The notes under the pieces: generated by a model
Seen by the model: only the letters and a program-made list of their open reading frames with translations
What the model was told of the DNA's origin: nothing
Database searches by the model: none
Program-made: the position numbers and the translations under genes
Shown: in pieces, positions 36,901 to 46,233 of the stretch
Layout of the letters: each line of letters opens with the position of its first letter
Numbering within the stretch: the stretch's first letter is position 1
Assembly: GCF_032362555.1 (NCBI RefSeq)
Contig: NC_083513.1
Coordinates: 1,550,001-1,614,000 of the forward strand
DNA length: 64,000 nucleotides
Reading direction: 5' to 3'
Source: Amyelois transitella
Lineage: Eukaryota; Arthropoda; Insecta; Lepidoptera; Pyralidae

Positions 36901-39900
36901 TGGCAGCTGTTTCCGGGTCAGTCATTTCCAAGAATGGTTTCCAGTCCGTATTATCAATGGCTTCTTTTAATGCCTGGAAGTCGGTTTTAGTTCTACTCAA
37001 GACATTTATTGTTTCCGTATAACGTGCTATGGACGATGAAATTGACAAAAAAAGTGTACAGTGATCTGTAATATCTAAGTCAAGGATGTAACTTTGAAAA
37101 GTACCAACAAGTTTGCACATGATGTGGTCAAGGCATGTTTTTCCGTGCGTAGGGACATTGATAGTTTTTAGCAAACCATGGGAACCAATAATCTCCAAAT
37201 AATCTCTTACTAGTTGACTATTTGTGTTAAGAGTGTTAATATTAATGTCGCCAATGATAACAATATTTCTAGATCTAGTTGTGGTTAACAGGGTGTCTAG
37301 AGAATCGAGAAAAGGAGTAGGGTCTTTAAAACAGTCGGGACGATAAATGCCAAAAATGGTCATATTCCCTACCTTAGCCGACAGGCAGTTCGCCTCTTTT
37401 AAGTTTATTTCCTGGACAGAAGCCTTTATAGAATTATTGATATATATAATTACGCCATCGTTCTGATTATAACTTCTCTTAGTATAAAAAACAGAGAAAC
37501 CGTCTATTGTAGGAGGAACGGAAGACTCATCACACCAGCATTCGGTAAGAACTATAAAATGTATTTTAGTCCTTAATTTAGTAATACAGATCAAGAGACT
37601 ATCAAGATTTTTGTTAGCGCTTCTTATGTTTAAGGAAATTATATTGAATCGACTATTATGAGTGGAGAGATTTGCAAGGTCCGCTTCAAGATCATTAAGA
37701 TCAATTTGCTTACAAGAAGCAGTACACGCCTTGTCTATATCATCAGATAAGTTTTGACTATCCATTTTTCACAACCCTGGTAAGGTCCACTTCTATAAGA
37801 TGATATATTAATGAAGAAATATATTTTTTAAAACTACGTTTAAAACAGTTCAAGAAATAAAAATGAAGAATGCTAGAAGTTATCACATAAATAAATGCAT
37901 GATACCGAGCAACATGTAAAAAATTGTATATATGTAATATAATGTATTCTCGAGACAAAGATGTGTCTTTAGAAGTAAGGTAAGAATTTGTTTTTGTATT
38001 ATGGTAAGTTATAACATAATGGTACCTCATTACAATGCATGTTGACAATTCTGGTACAGATAGCTTAAAGGTGACACAAATAGATACATATTTTTTAGGA
38101 CGCTTCGGTACAAATATTGTGAACTTAATACTATAAATATTCAGTGTTCCATTAATCAGTAACAAATCTAGTCATTTGGATTTCAATTGCTGAAGTTGGT
38201 CTTCGGATTTGACTAGGATGTACGGATCTCCTTGCTTTTTTCGGAGATAGACGAGTCCGTTTGAGGTCCAACAGTAGTCATAGCCCACAGATTTACGAAA
38301 CTCACGTGCAAAGTAAGTAAAGCCAGACTTGAAATTTGGAATCTACGTTCTTTATGTGGTCTACAGGTGCATTAAGCGAAAATTTACAGAAATTCCCGCG
38401 GGAATGGGACGTAACGTTGAAAGGCTGAAAGGCCACGTTCAGCTTTATGGCATGATACGAGTAGATTTGACATTCAAAAAGTGAAAGGTATATAACCCAA
38501 AGCCAGAAGAAGAATCCAAACTTTATTACTCTTGAATGACTTTTACAATCGTCACACACTATATTTTTTCCTCGCAACTAGACCATGGAAGTTACATTTC
38601 ATAAAATTTATAAAAAAAAAAACTTACCTAAAATTCACCCCTTGATGGGTCTCCCCGGGCGATGTGACGTCATCACTGATCTTCTCATACGTCAGCAGTC
38701 TGCGTGACGTCAGCTTTGACAGAACCTGTTCCGAGTTCGCCACCAGGGAGAGGCAAGGGTGGCGCGGTAGCTGGGATTCTGAGTATTCATCCCTGTTAAA
38801 AAAAAGTAGTAAGCACTTCATCATATTAATATTAGGTCCATACATATGAAATTGACGTTTGGTATAGGAGGAACAAAAAGTCCAATAATTTTTAATATAA
38901 TACCTATTTTTTTTTCTTTCGCCAAAGTAAGAACCCTTATAATCTATGTTTATTTGCCTCTACTAAAAAAAACCATGAACCAATTAAATCTTTGAAGGCG
39001 GTTTGGACTGCCGTGTCTGAATTGAATATTTGGAAAAAATGGTAATCTGTTTAAGCAAGGTCCGGGGAGTACGGTGGATGTCTTAGACATTCCAGTTGAA
39101 GCTTCGTCTGTTTGAAAGTAGACCCAGGGGAAGACCTCGTCAAACAACGCTTCGGATTCAAGTTAATGGAAAGAGAAAAGGCTTTGCTTAATAATGAGAT
39201 AAACAAAGGTTTTCATAGGATAAACAATATATTCTCCTAACTTTGGATAATTTGGATAAAAGAAGTTGTCGTTATTGAAAAAATGCTGCAGTGCAGTTTG
39301 TTACCGCTTCCTCATGCACTGATGCTTTGAAAGCGGCTGTAAACTTAGTTTTCAGTAATTTTTTTTGACGTCAATCAATGTTGTGAAAACAAAAAATATG
39401 ACAATTATTAAGTGAAGTTTAAAATGTCCCATAACAATGAATATTATTTTTTTTTAATTTGAACCTTATCAAGAAATATTGCATGCTCATAATACAAAAC
39501 ATCTGAAAGGACATAGTAAATGATCCTCGCAAATAATTGCATCACGAAAAATTCAATTGAATGTACCTATATCTTCATACAAATATCATACCTAACCATA
39601 GGATACCAGCAGACCATCCTTCCTCCCAACCTTAGATGCTTCGCCGCGAAGTTCAACAGATCTCCGTACATTTCCGGGATCCCGTACTCTACTTTAGAAG
39701 GGATGTGGTTGACGAGGTGCGCCTCCGACAGCGTGTAGTTGTCTCTGTCTATCCCGATCTTCTCAGTTGGCTCTCGAACGCCATACGGAGCTGTTTTAAA
39801 AATTACATAATATTTGACTTTAATGTATTTTTTTATATGTCTTGTGGTTTCCGACACTTTAAAATAGACCCACTCCATATATTTCCAATGGATGTCGTAA

Positions 39901-42900
39901 AAGGCGACCAAGAGATTGGCTTCAAAAACTTGGGATTCCCCTTGTGAGGTGGGGCTTGTGGTGGGTGGGCTAGCAACCAGGCACTATTTGAATTTCATTT
40001 ACATGATAAAGCCATACAGCTAAGTGTGGCCTTTCAGTCTTTTCAAGACAGTTGGTTGTGTCTACCCCGCAAGGGAAATATGTATGTGTGTGTTCACAGC
40101 ACACACAGTGAAGATAATGCTCATGTGTCTTCATAATTTATTAAAAGATCTCTCAGTGACATGATATGTATAGAGCAATTTTATTTTCAAAATATAAACT
40201 TATATTAACATATATAAAACATATATTAATAAGCCTAAAACATCATCATCATCTTTAGAATGACCTAGGAAAATGAACATACATACATACATATAATCAC
40301 GTCTATATTCCTTGCGGGGTAGACAGAGCCAACAGTCTGGAAAAGACTGATCCACGCTCACCTGTTTGGCTTCATGATAGAATTAACCCTTTGACCGCCA
40401 TAAGCAAAACCGACAAACGTGTCACCGACGCCACGGGTACTTTTTGCGAAAACGGCGGCACTTTGAGGATAGGGTTGGGTAAATAGTTATCGAAAAAATA
40501 TTAAAAAAAAACGAACCTTATTTATTCCTTGTTTAATTTTTCCCGTTACCACACATAAACATCAAACAATACATATTACTTGATTTTAACCAAAAATAAT
40601 GCAATTCAAATATATAAACACATAAAAAAAACCTTTTAAATGATTTCAATGACATCGATTTTTCACATCACTAGGCGACTCCTTTAGTCGTCCGTGGCGT
40701 CAGTGGTGTATCTTTTCGGAGATAATTTATTAAATCGATAGTGTTGTCCACGAGCACGATAAAATTATGATAGCGGTAAATTTCGATTACCTACTTAGTA
40801 GTGTAATTTTATCTAATTAGTTCCAGCGGAAAATTTGATCACATTACACCAGTAGGTACAGCAAATTTTGACATCGCAACACTTTTTTTGAATAAAGACA
40901 AAACCAATTTTACCTATATAAGTACCCACTTACATAAAAAAAGTATTTTGTTCCATTATAGATTTGTAGGCCTTTGCTAACCAAATCAATAAATATATAA
41001 ATAAAAGTCAAAAATTAAGTTTTTGACTTTTATTTATATATGTATTGTCTTACTTAACAACACCAACAAAAACTCTCCACTCCTTCCGGAATTGCAATAA
41101 GATCGTCATTTTCCATCGTAAAGTTAATTTTATCCACAGGAAATGCTACATACAATATGAATATAAACCAACAAATGATTCACGGGTATTTCGATATATT
41201 TTATTTATTTTTCTACCCACATCTTGCAAGCACTAGTCGATAAATTGCTTTCGCTTCTGACGTCACAAGCGGGCGCCTAAAGGTGTCCGTGGCGTATAGG
41301 GGACGTTAATTGTAAAATTATCTAGAAACGTCCGTAATTTTAATCGATAAAATGAAGGTATATAATTATAATATTGAGATTTTACGAAAAAGATGAATAA
41401 TTTCGTTACTTAATAATTATTTATGATGCTAAATATTTAGAGGTTTAGGAAATTAATATATTATTATTTATTATTATTATATATAATATAATAATATTAA
41501 TTAATATAAAACACTCTTGTATACGAAACTTCAACAACATTAATATTTATTTATTACCGACGATTAACAATTATTACAGAGCTATATTGAGTGGTATTGA
41601 TTGTTCTTCTTCCGTTTCTTCTCCTTCACTTTCACTTTGGATTGGTACAAATTCTATGACTTGGTCCAAATCAGGGTCCCCTCTCAACAATCTTATAAGA
41701 TTTAAAATTTGCGGATATGCATTTGAACGTTTGTGTTCCGGCAAACGCTCTAATTCAAAAGCCACCAACCTTGCAAAGTCTTCATTCCTTTTATCGGACG
41801 GTCTTCTATCGTCGAAATTAACATCGGGCAAATGACGAGTAGAATAAGAAATATTTCCTTCTTTTGTAGTTTTTCTGTACACCATAGTGTCTGTAATAGT
41901 ATATTCTGTTTGTGTCTGCTTATTATTAGAATTTTCTGTTTCTCTATACTTTCTTTTACGACTTGAGAATCCGAATAATATCGACGGCGAAGATGGCCTC
42001 TCTTCTTCCATATTTAGGCAATGACAGTACTACGACTAGTTCAGATCTCATATAACTGAGAGCAATAGAAACATGCTTCAATGAATACCCACTACAATAA
42101 CATAAGGAACATTAAATGTAGGTACTTGTAAAAAAAACTACAATTTCCCATCACTACGCGACACTTAAAGGTGTCGTTGGCGCTACTTGATAGTGTATTT
42201 TCATTAAATTTTAGGTAATTGTAAATTAAGCTTTAAATGGGTGTTTTTATATTTTTTCTTCATTCCGCCTCGGTTAAACCAAAGTTTGACGAATAATCAA
42301 GCTACCTATCGATATTATTTCAATAAGATTAGTATTAAAGTAAAGTTTTTTTTTGTTTGAATGTGATACGAATCTCGGCTACTTAAGAAGTCGTCGGCGT
42401 CTCAAGACAGTTTCCGCTGGACGCCTAAAGGTGTCCACGGCGGTCAAAGGGTTAAGATACACAGTGACAGGTTGCTAAGCCCATCACAATAAAAGAAGAA
42501 TCTCAAGTTTATAAGTCTATCCCTTAGTCGCTTTTTACGACATCCATAAGAAAGAGATGGAGTGGTCCTACTCTTTTTTTATTGGTGCCAGGAACCACAC
42601 GGCACAGGAAAATGAAAATGATGGTAAATACTGACGGTCAGTGACAATGGCGTCGAAGGTGAGGTCAGGCCTCCACATGGGCAGTGAGAAGTCGCTGACC
42701 GCGACGTCCAGGTAGCGGTGTTCAGTGCCATACTGTCGCATGTTACTGCGAATGCTCTCGTCATTAGTGCGGACCTGAATACATACAAACATATAGAATA
42801 TAACATCCATGGGAGAGATATGACCATGATACAAAATATGCATAAATCAATAATTTAAAAACTAAGTTATTTTAATTGTAACTTTCTTAAAATGAATATT

Positions 42901-45615
42901 AAATGAGCTAACACGACCCGATATAGAGATAGATATCAAGTTAGATAAGAAGTACGGAAGGGAAATTTGCATTAAAAACCAGAATGTGATCCATACATAC
43001 ATATAATCACGTCTATATCCTTTGCGGGGTAGACAGAGCCTAATAGTCTTGTAGAGACTGATAGGCCACGTTCAACTATTTGGCTTTAAGATAGAACTGA
43101 GATTCAAATAGTGGCAGGTTGCTAGCCCGTCGCCTAAAAGAATCCCAAGTTTATAAGCCTACCCCTCAGTCGCCTTTTACGACATCCATGAGAGATGGAG
43201 TGGTCCTATTCTTTTTTCTATTGGTGCCGGGAACCACACGGCACACATCCACTCATTAAGGAATTACTTAACTTGTTATATTTCTTTTTTTATGAGCAAT
43301 AAATAGTTTACAAACAAACAAACTTGTACTAATAGAGAAGAGAACTTCAGAAATAAAAATTAGATTCAGGAATAAATGGTAGAAGTCAATAAATGTATAT
43401 CAGGCAACCCTTTACCGCTTGAAATACATACATTGTTACCTTTTGGCCAACGCGGGTCGGTCGCGTCCTCCCGTGGAGCATCATGAAGTCGATGTCTGAT
43501 CCCCACACATACCCTACAAGTGAAAAAGACAGCTATAATCGCTATCACTTCACTATCATCACTATCACTTCAGTATCATTTCACTATCACTTCAGTATCA
43601 TTTCACTATCATTTCACTATCACTTCACTACATTATAAAGTCCTCCTATTTTCTCTGTCTGTATGTAAGACCAAACCTCAGAAAGTTGTGGACGGATTTT
43701 GTTCCTGTTTGAAATATTTGATCAGCTAATGTGTAAGGTATGTGAAAATTTTCGCAATATCTTTTACACATGTAGGTACAAAAAGCTTTAAAGCCCGGAA
43801 TGCAATAAGTCACTCCGTTAAAAATCAGGATGAGAGAGCTACCAGTCTTCCGAGTCAATGGCGTGCAATCAAATGGTGCCGTGTGGTTCCCAGTACAAAA
43901 AAGAATAGGACCACTCCATCTCTTTCCTATGGATGTCGTAAAAGGCGACTATGGGATAGGATACTTATAGGGATACTTGGGATTCTTTTTTTAAGGCGAT
44001 GGGCTAGCAACCTGTCATTATCGAATCTCAATTCTATCATTGAGCGAAATAGCTGAGCATGGCCTATCAATCTTTTCAAGACTGTTGGCTCTGTTTACCC
44101 GGCAAGGAATATAAAATAAACGTGATTATATGTATGTAGCGTTGTACGTTTAATTAGGTATCCTTAGTGATCTTCTAAGCTTTCTAATCAACCAAAATAT
44201 TCAGCTGTACCTTTGGTGGATCAGTCAGTTTCTTCAATAATTTACAAATAAAACAGTGTTTCTCACCACCAAAATGTGCAGCAGCAACCAATAAAGAGCC
44301 AGAGCCAACAAACGGATCCAGCACTATATCTCCGTTGCGCACCTTAGCCTGATTCGCCATGATGATCGCCAGCTGCGCGTCCATGCTGGTATTGCCGATG
44401 AATTGGCGCTTCTTCAGCGAGTATGCCTGGATAAGGTCGCGTTGGCCATCTGCTATCTTGAAAAAAAAAATTTTTTTTTAATTAGATGCTTTTAGAAATT
44501 TGAATTTAAAAAAAATATTTTTAAATTCAAATTTCTAAAAGCATCTTATGGAAGGAGATAGTACTAGTAAACTAAAAAAGGGCAAGTTATCAACTGAAAA
44601 CGTATCTCTTTGTGAATGAATTGTACCATAGACTAAATGCTTTCATATAAATAAGTTGTATTACTTACCAGTCTGCCAAAAAAGAGATCATGTGGCTGTT
44701 CCGGGACATTGTTTGGGTCCGACCCGTAGAACTCCAAATAACACAATTTTATGTCTGGATTATTTAGTTTCACCGGCCCTTCTAGTGGCAAGTAACTAAA
44801 AGACTGAAAATGGGAATAAATTAAAAAAAAATTACTGGTGTTAATTCGAAAAAGGTTTCAGACATTCAAAAGTAAAAATACCTGAATTCAGGGGATATTT
44901 GACCCTCTAATATGAATATTTAAGTAAGAGAGCTAAACAGAAAAATGGAGTACAATAGAAGTTGTACAACTTGTTGTTGCTTATGCATTAAAGTGTTTTG
45001 TTATATGGCAATTTATTTTCTTTATTTTAAATGGCTACTTTTCAGTTATCATGATATGAACACAAGCTGCATAGTGAATTTACTATATAAACACTCACCT
45101 CAATTTTTGCCACTTTCTCCTTCATTGAGAAATGTTTACAAAATGTCTCAACTTCAACTTTGAAGGTCTTGTCTGCAGGACAACAGCCTTCTATAAGTTC
45201 CCTTGGGCAGGTACTATTCTCAACATCCGAGTTCACTTCTAACCATTGTCCTGTTTTATTTTGCAAAGCATTTTTCAAGTTTGAATGTAATTGGGCTTCT
45301 GTTTTTGCTCTGGACCAGAGTTCAATACAATTTTTTAAAAGTACTGATCTAGAGGCGATCTTCTTCACACATTCTTCAGACGGTAAGTCTACAATCCAAT
45401 AGGGTTTCTGAACGCACGGTCTTTCAATGAACTTCATAGGAATGTTGAATAAAGAAATTATGCTTTGAATTTCCTGTAAATTTAAGACAGATTAAGTAAC
45501 AAATACGACAAAATATTTAATCCAAAAGTGAATATCTATGAACATGAAAAAAACTTACAGCATGACGAAAATCGACATGTTCATGAGCAAACCACATTAA
45601 ATAACGACGCCACAT
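33962..45615 (-). CDS. TRMT11: tRNA (guanine(10)-N2)-methyltransferase catalytic subunit TRMT11, 9 exons, 486 aa
   Basis: SAM-dependent enzyme that makes m2G at position 10 of tRNAs, working with TRMT112 in the cytosol. Exons in order: 45615-45559, 45473-45099, 44803-44669, 44456-44267, 43513-43440, 42774-42636, 39790-39592, 38792-38628, 34088-33962; GT-AG and phases consistent; stop TGA at 33964-33962. Residues 1-190 form the N-terminal THUMP-like part. The SAM-binding motif I is DPFVGSGSLLVAAAHFGG (exon 4). The catalytic DPPYG motif is split between exons 6 and 7. The ISNTSMD-like block reads IGNTSMDAQLAIIMANQAK. The length fits the family (463 in human, from memory). Intron 6 holds a piggyBac-like element nested in a SINE, and intron 8 holds a 4-kb LINE. 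The OVCA2-like gene lies upstream on the same strand. Confidence 0.93.
34110..34247 (-). repeat. tRNA-derived SINE, 3' part only
   Basis: Antisense tail of the tRNA-derived SINE (GAGATACTAACTCAACGATA) without the tRNA-like head, in TRMT11 intron 8. Confidence 0.7.
34802..37765 (-). CDS. LINE ORF2: endonuclease/reverse transcriptase (987 aa), intact
   Basis: N-terminal AP-endonuclease domain (about residues 35-270): FNIISLNIRSANKN, LTECWCDES, VIIGDININ, and the ITDHCTLF block that carries the catalytic D/H. The reverse transcriptase occupies about residues 430-760: NYRPISLLSIISKILEK, FLDLKKAFDTVS, GIPQGSTLGPTLFLIYIN, catalytic FADDTSLIFWG, then YLGVIMDRNLNW. A C-terminal thumb region of ~200 residues follows. 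There is an uninterrupted frame from ATG at 37765 to TAA at 34802-34804. An unbroken frame of family-typical length suggests recent insertion. It encodes a retrotransposon function, not a host gene. Confidence 0.9.
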   Translation of the reverse strand: MDSQNLSDDIDKACTASCKQIDLNDLEADLANLSTHNSRFNIISLNIRSANKNLDSLLICITKLRTKIHFIVLTECWCDESSVPPTIDGFSVFYTKRSYNQNDGVIIYINNSIKASVQEINLKEANCLSAKVGNMTIFGIYRPDCFKDPTPFLDSLDTLLTTTRSRNIVIIGDININTLNTNSQLVRDYLEIIGSHGLLKTINVPTHGKTCLDHIMCKLVGTFQSYILDLDITDHCTLFLSISSSIARYTETINVLSRTKTDFQALKEAIDNTDWKPFLEMTDPETAANTLIQTLQELIAKHTTSLTFKKRNRPLKPWITPGIIKCFRTRNRMHLLLKKSPNNSDLKSQYIKYRNVCNQTAKALKTNYYKNKFNENFKNNKGTWEVVKDMCNIKCNRSQADSLLDLMPSPKASLDLANNFFSSIGGELASDILSKLKTTEVQLATKCSSPESGPTMFMFPTDFAEVYKIISKLKKNSAPGIDSIPAIVITNSRAILCSMIAHLCNLSMAEGIFPTIFKKAVVVPVYKGGGVDSVSNYRPISLLSIISKILEKIVCIRLTNFLDSKGLLANNQFGFRSGKNTEDAVTSLTEIVAKSLDKGDRCLVTFLDLKKAFDTVSIPLLLSKLENVGIRGSALSWFKNYLTNRSQIVKVSNMYSSSSTVTYGIPQGSTLGPTLFLIYINSLCKLQMDNGSLIVFADDTSLIFWGKTWDQVKKYAEEGLQKVVDWLDNNLLTINVTKTKYICFRTCSATKPPDHFDLKCHSRGCLSYNLLPSSCSCPVLEETNTHKYLGVIMDRNLNWAPHISNLGKRVRKLLHIFRNLRDSADQTLITRIYYALCQSILTYCIPVWGGAATSHLIELERAQRAVIKVMFSKPRKHPTLKLYKETGFLTVRQLFIANSILRHHKTIDPSLVPTSKRRLFTSLPRLFTTLARRQTCYTGPFLYRYFNNLHKNCKIYKMNKSTLISKMKSALNKLSYTDTENILRRVS
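38172..38309 (-). pseudogene. LINE ORF1 C-terminal remnant
   Basis: The minus strand reads about 45 residues ending GLVYLRKKQGDPYILVKSED.. and stop TGA at 38174-38172. This Trp/Tyr..(F/Y)xRK..xIxxxED pattern is the usual C-terminal end of insect LINE ORF1 proteins, as I recall it. It lies ~400 bp upstream of ORF2 and is cut at the 5' truncation point of the element. Confidence 0.65.
38416..38522 (-). repeat. SINE-A fragment, diverged
   Basis: Antisense fragment carrying AAAGGCCACGTTCAGCTTTATGG. TRMT11 intron 8. Confidence 0.5.
39864..40095 (+). repeat. SINE-A copy, lacks the first ~30 bp
   Basis: Sense copy from ATAGACCCACTCCATAT to a GAAATATGTATGTGTGTG tail, in TRMT11 intron 6. Confidence 0.7.
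40387..42451. mobile_element. piggyBac-like element, non-autonomous, 2.07 kb
   Basis: The ends CCCTTTGACCGCC (40387-40399) and its complement (42439-42451) are flanked by TTAA at 40383-40386 and 42452-42455, the target duplication of the piggyBac superfamily. The motif GCCTAAAGGTGTCCGTGGCG or close variants recurs near 40675, 41272, 42158 and 42424. There is no transposase ORF; the only credible ORF is the 145-residue frame at 42011-41574. A palindrome lies at 40996-41040. Kolobok also uses TTAA, but the CCC start favours piggyBac. Confidence 0.85.
41574..42011 (-). CDS. ORF inside the piggyBac-like element, BESS-like protein (145 aa)
   Basis: Complete frame from ATG at 42011 to a stop at 41574. 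The N-terminus is basic (SSRKRKYRETENSNNKQTQ). Residues ~78-112 read DFARLVAFELERLPEHKRSN followed by AYPQILNLIRLL, which resembles the BESS protein-interaction motif seen in insect MADF-BESS proteins. The C-terminus is acidic (SESEGEETEEEQS). No MADF DNA-binding domain and no DDE transposase domain is visible. It could be a captured host exon or an accessory transposon protein. The family call is an inference from pattern only. Confidence 0.55.
   Translation of the reverse strand: MEEERPSSPSILFGFSSRKRKYRETENSNNKQTQTEYTITDTMVYRKTTKEGNISYSTRHLPDVNFDDRRPSDKRNEDFARLVAFELERLPEHKRSNAYPQILNLIRLLRGDPDLDQVIEFVPIQSESEGEETEEEQSIPLNIAL
42992..43244 (-). repeat. SINE-A, full length
   Basis: Antisense copy from CATACATACATATAATCACG to GGAACCACACGGCAC, in TRMT11 intron 5. 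Confidence 0.85.
43545..43632 (+). repeat. Minisatellite, (TCACTATCA)-type units
   Basis: About eight short imperfect units such as CTTCAGTATCATTTCACTAT repeated in tandem, adjoining TRMT11 exon 5. Confidence 0.8.
43877..44138 (+). repeat. SINE-A, full length
   Basis: Sense copy from GGTGCCGTGTGGTTCCCAG to CGTGATTATATGTATGTAG, in TRMT11 intron 4. Confidence 0.85.
44484..44546. repeat. Perfect 29-bp hairpin next to a splice acceptor
   Basis: Arms 44484-44512 and 44518-44546 are exact complements with a 5-base loop. On the TRMT11 transcript the stem ends about 27 bases before exon 4. Confidence 0.85.
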
Positions 45616-46233
45616 TTTTGTCTTGTGATGCGAACTAAATAATTACCTCCATAAAGAGATTTATAGACATATTTTGAAAAGGAAAACAATAAACATAACC
45701 TCAAACCACGCAGTGTTGTGGTAATGACAGTGACAAACCGGTCTGATTTTACTACACAAATATAACAATATATACAGCCAACAGCGCTGAGATAACATAC
45801 AAAACGTCTGTATTCCTTACGGGACAGACGAAGTCAAGAAACATGATTCAAAGGCTACGTTTGACCGGATGGATTGTATTGAGATTCAGAAAGTAACATA
45901 TTGCTTGCCCATAGCAATGACAAAACCCATGTAGAAATAAAGACTGTAGGCTCTGTCTATTCCGTAAAGGATGGAGACGTGATTGTATTTAGGGTATAAC
46001 AAGGAAAAATGCACGCCCCTTTTTATCCATTGCACTTTATTCGATATTTGTATTTTATTTACAGAATTATTTTTATATAAGAAAACTTCAATAGTTAGCT
46101 TTTGGGTCACAAATCTGAAGATTATAATTTGCTGCATTCACATCAAAGATCTGAAATAACTTAAAAATTAAGATTTTGCAATAGTTTTGCAGAACATTTT
46201 AATTTTGCTCACAATTATATTCAATTTAAGAAT

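Larger units (their letters stand above)
34299..38309 (-). mobile_element. Non-LTR retrotransposon (CR1-group LINE), 4.0 kb, 5'-truncated in ORF1
   Basis: The element runs from a truncated ORF1 (38172-38309) through an intact ORF2 (37765-34802) to a 3' UTR ending in AATAAACATTTATTATTTAT (on the minus strand). A likely 7-bp target duplication AAAGTAA lies at 34292-34298 and 38310-38316. It landed inside an older copy of the GGTTTCGGCTGTGCG-type repeat in TRMT11 intron 8. The clade is judged from motif style only. Confidence 0.8.
40278..42605 (-). repeat. SINE-A, full length, interrupted by a piggyBac-like element
   Basis: SINE-A sequence occupies 40278-40386 and 42456-42605. The outer target duplication AGGAAAATGAA is at 40267-40277 and 42606-42616. 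The interruption occurred at a TTAA in the SINE. Confidence 0.9.

Noticed and set aside
44484-44546. microRNA precursor
   Set aside because: The stem is a perfect AT-rich duplex with a 5-base loop, too short and loop-poor for a typical animal pre-miRNA.
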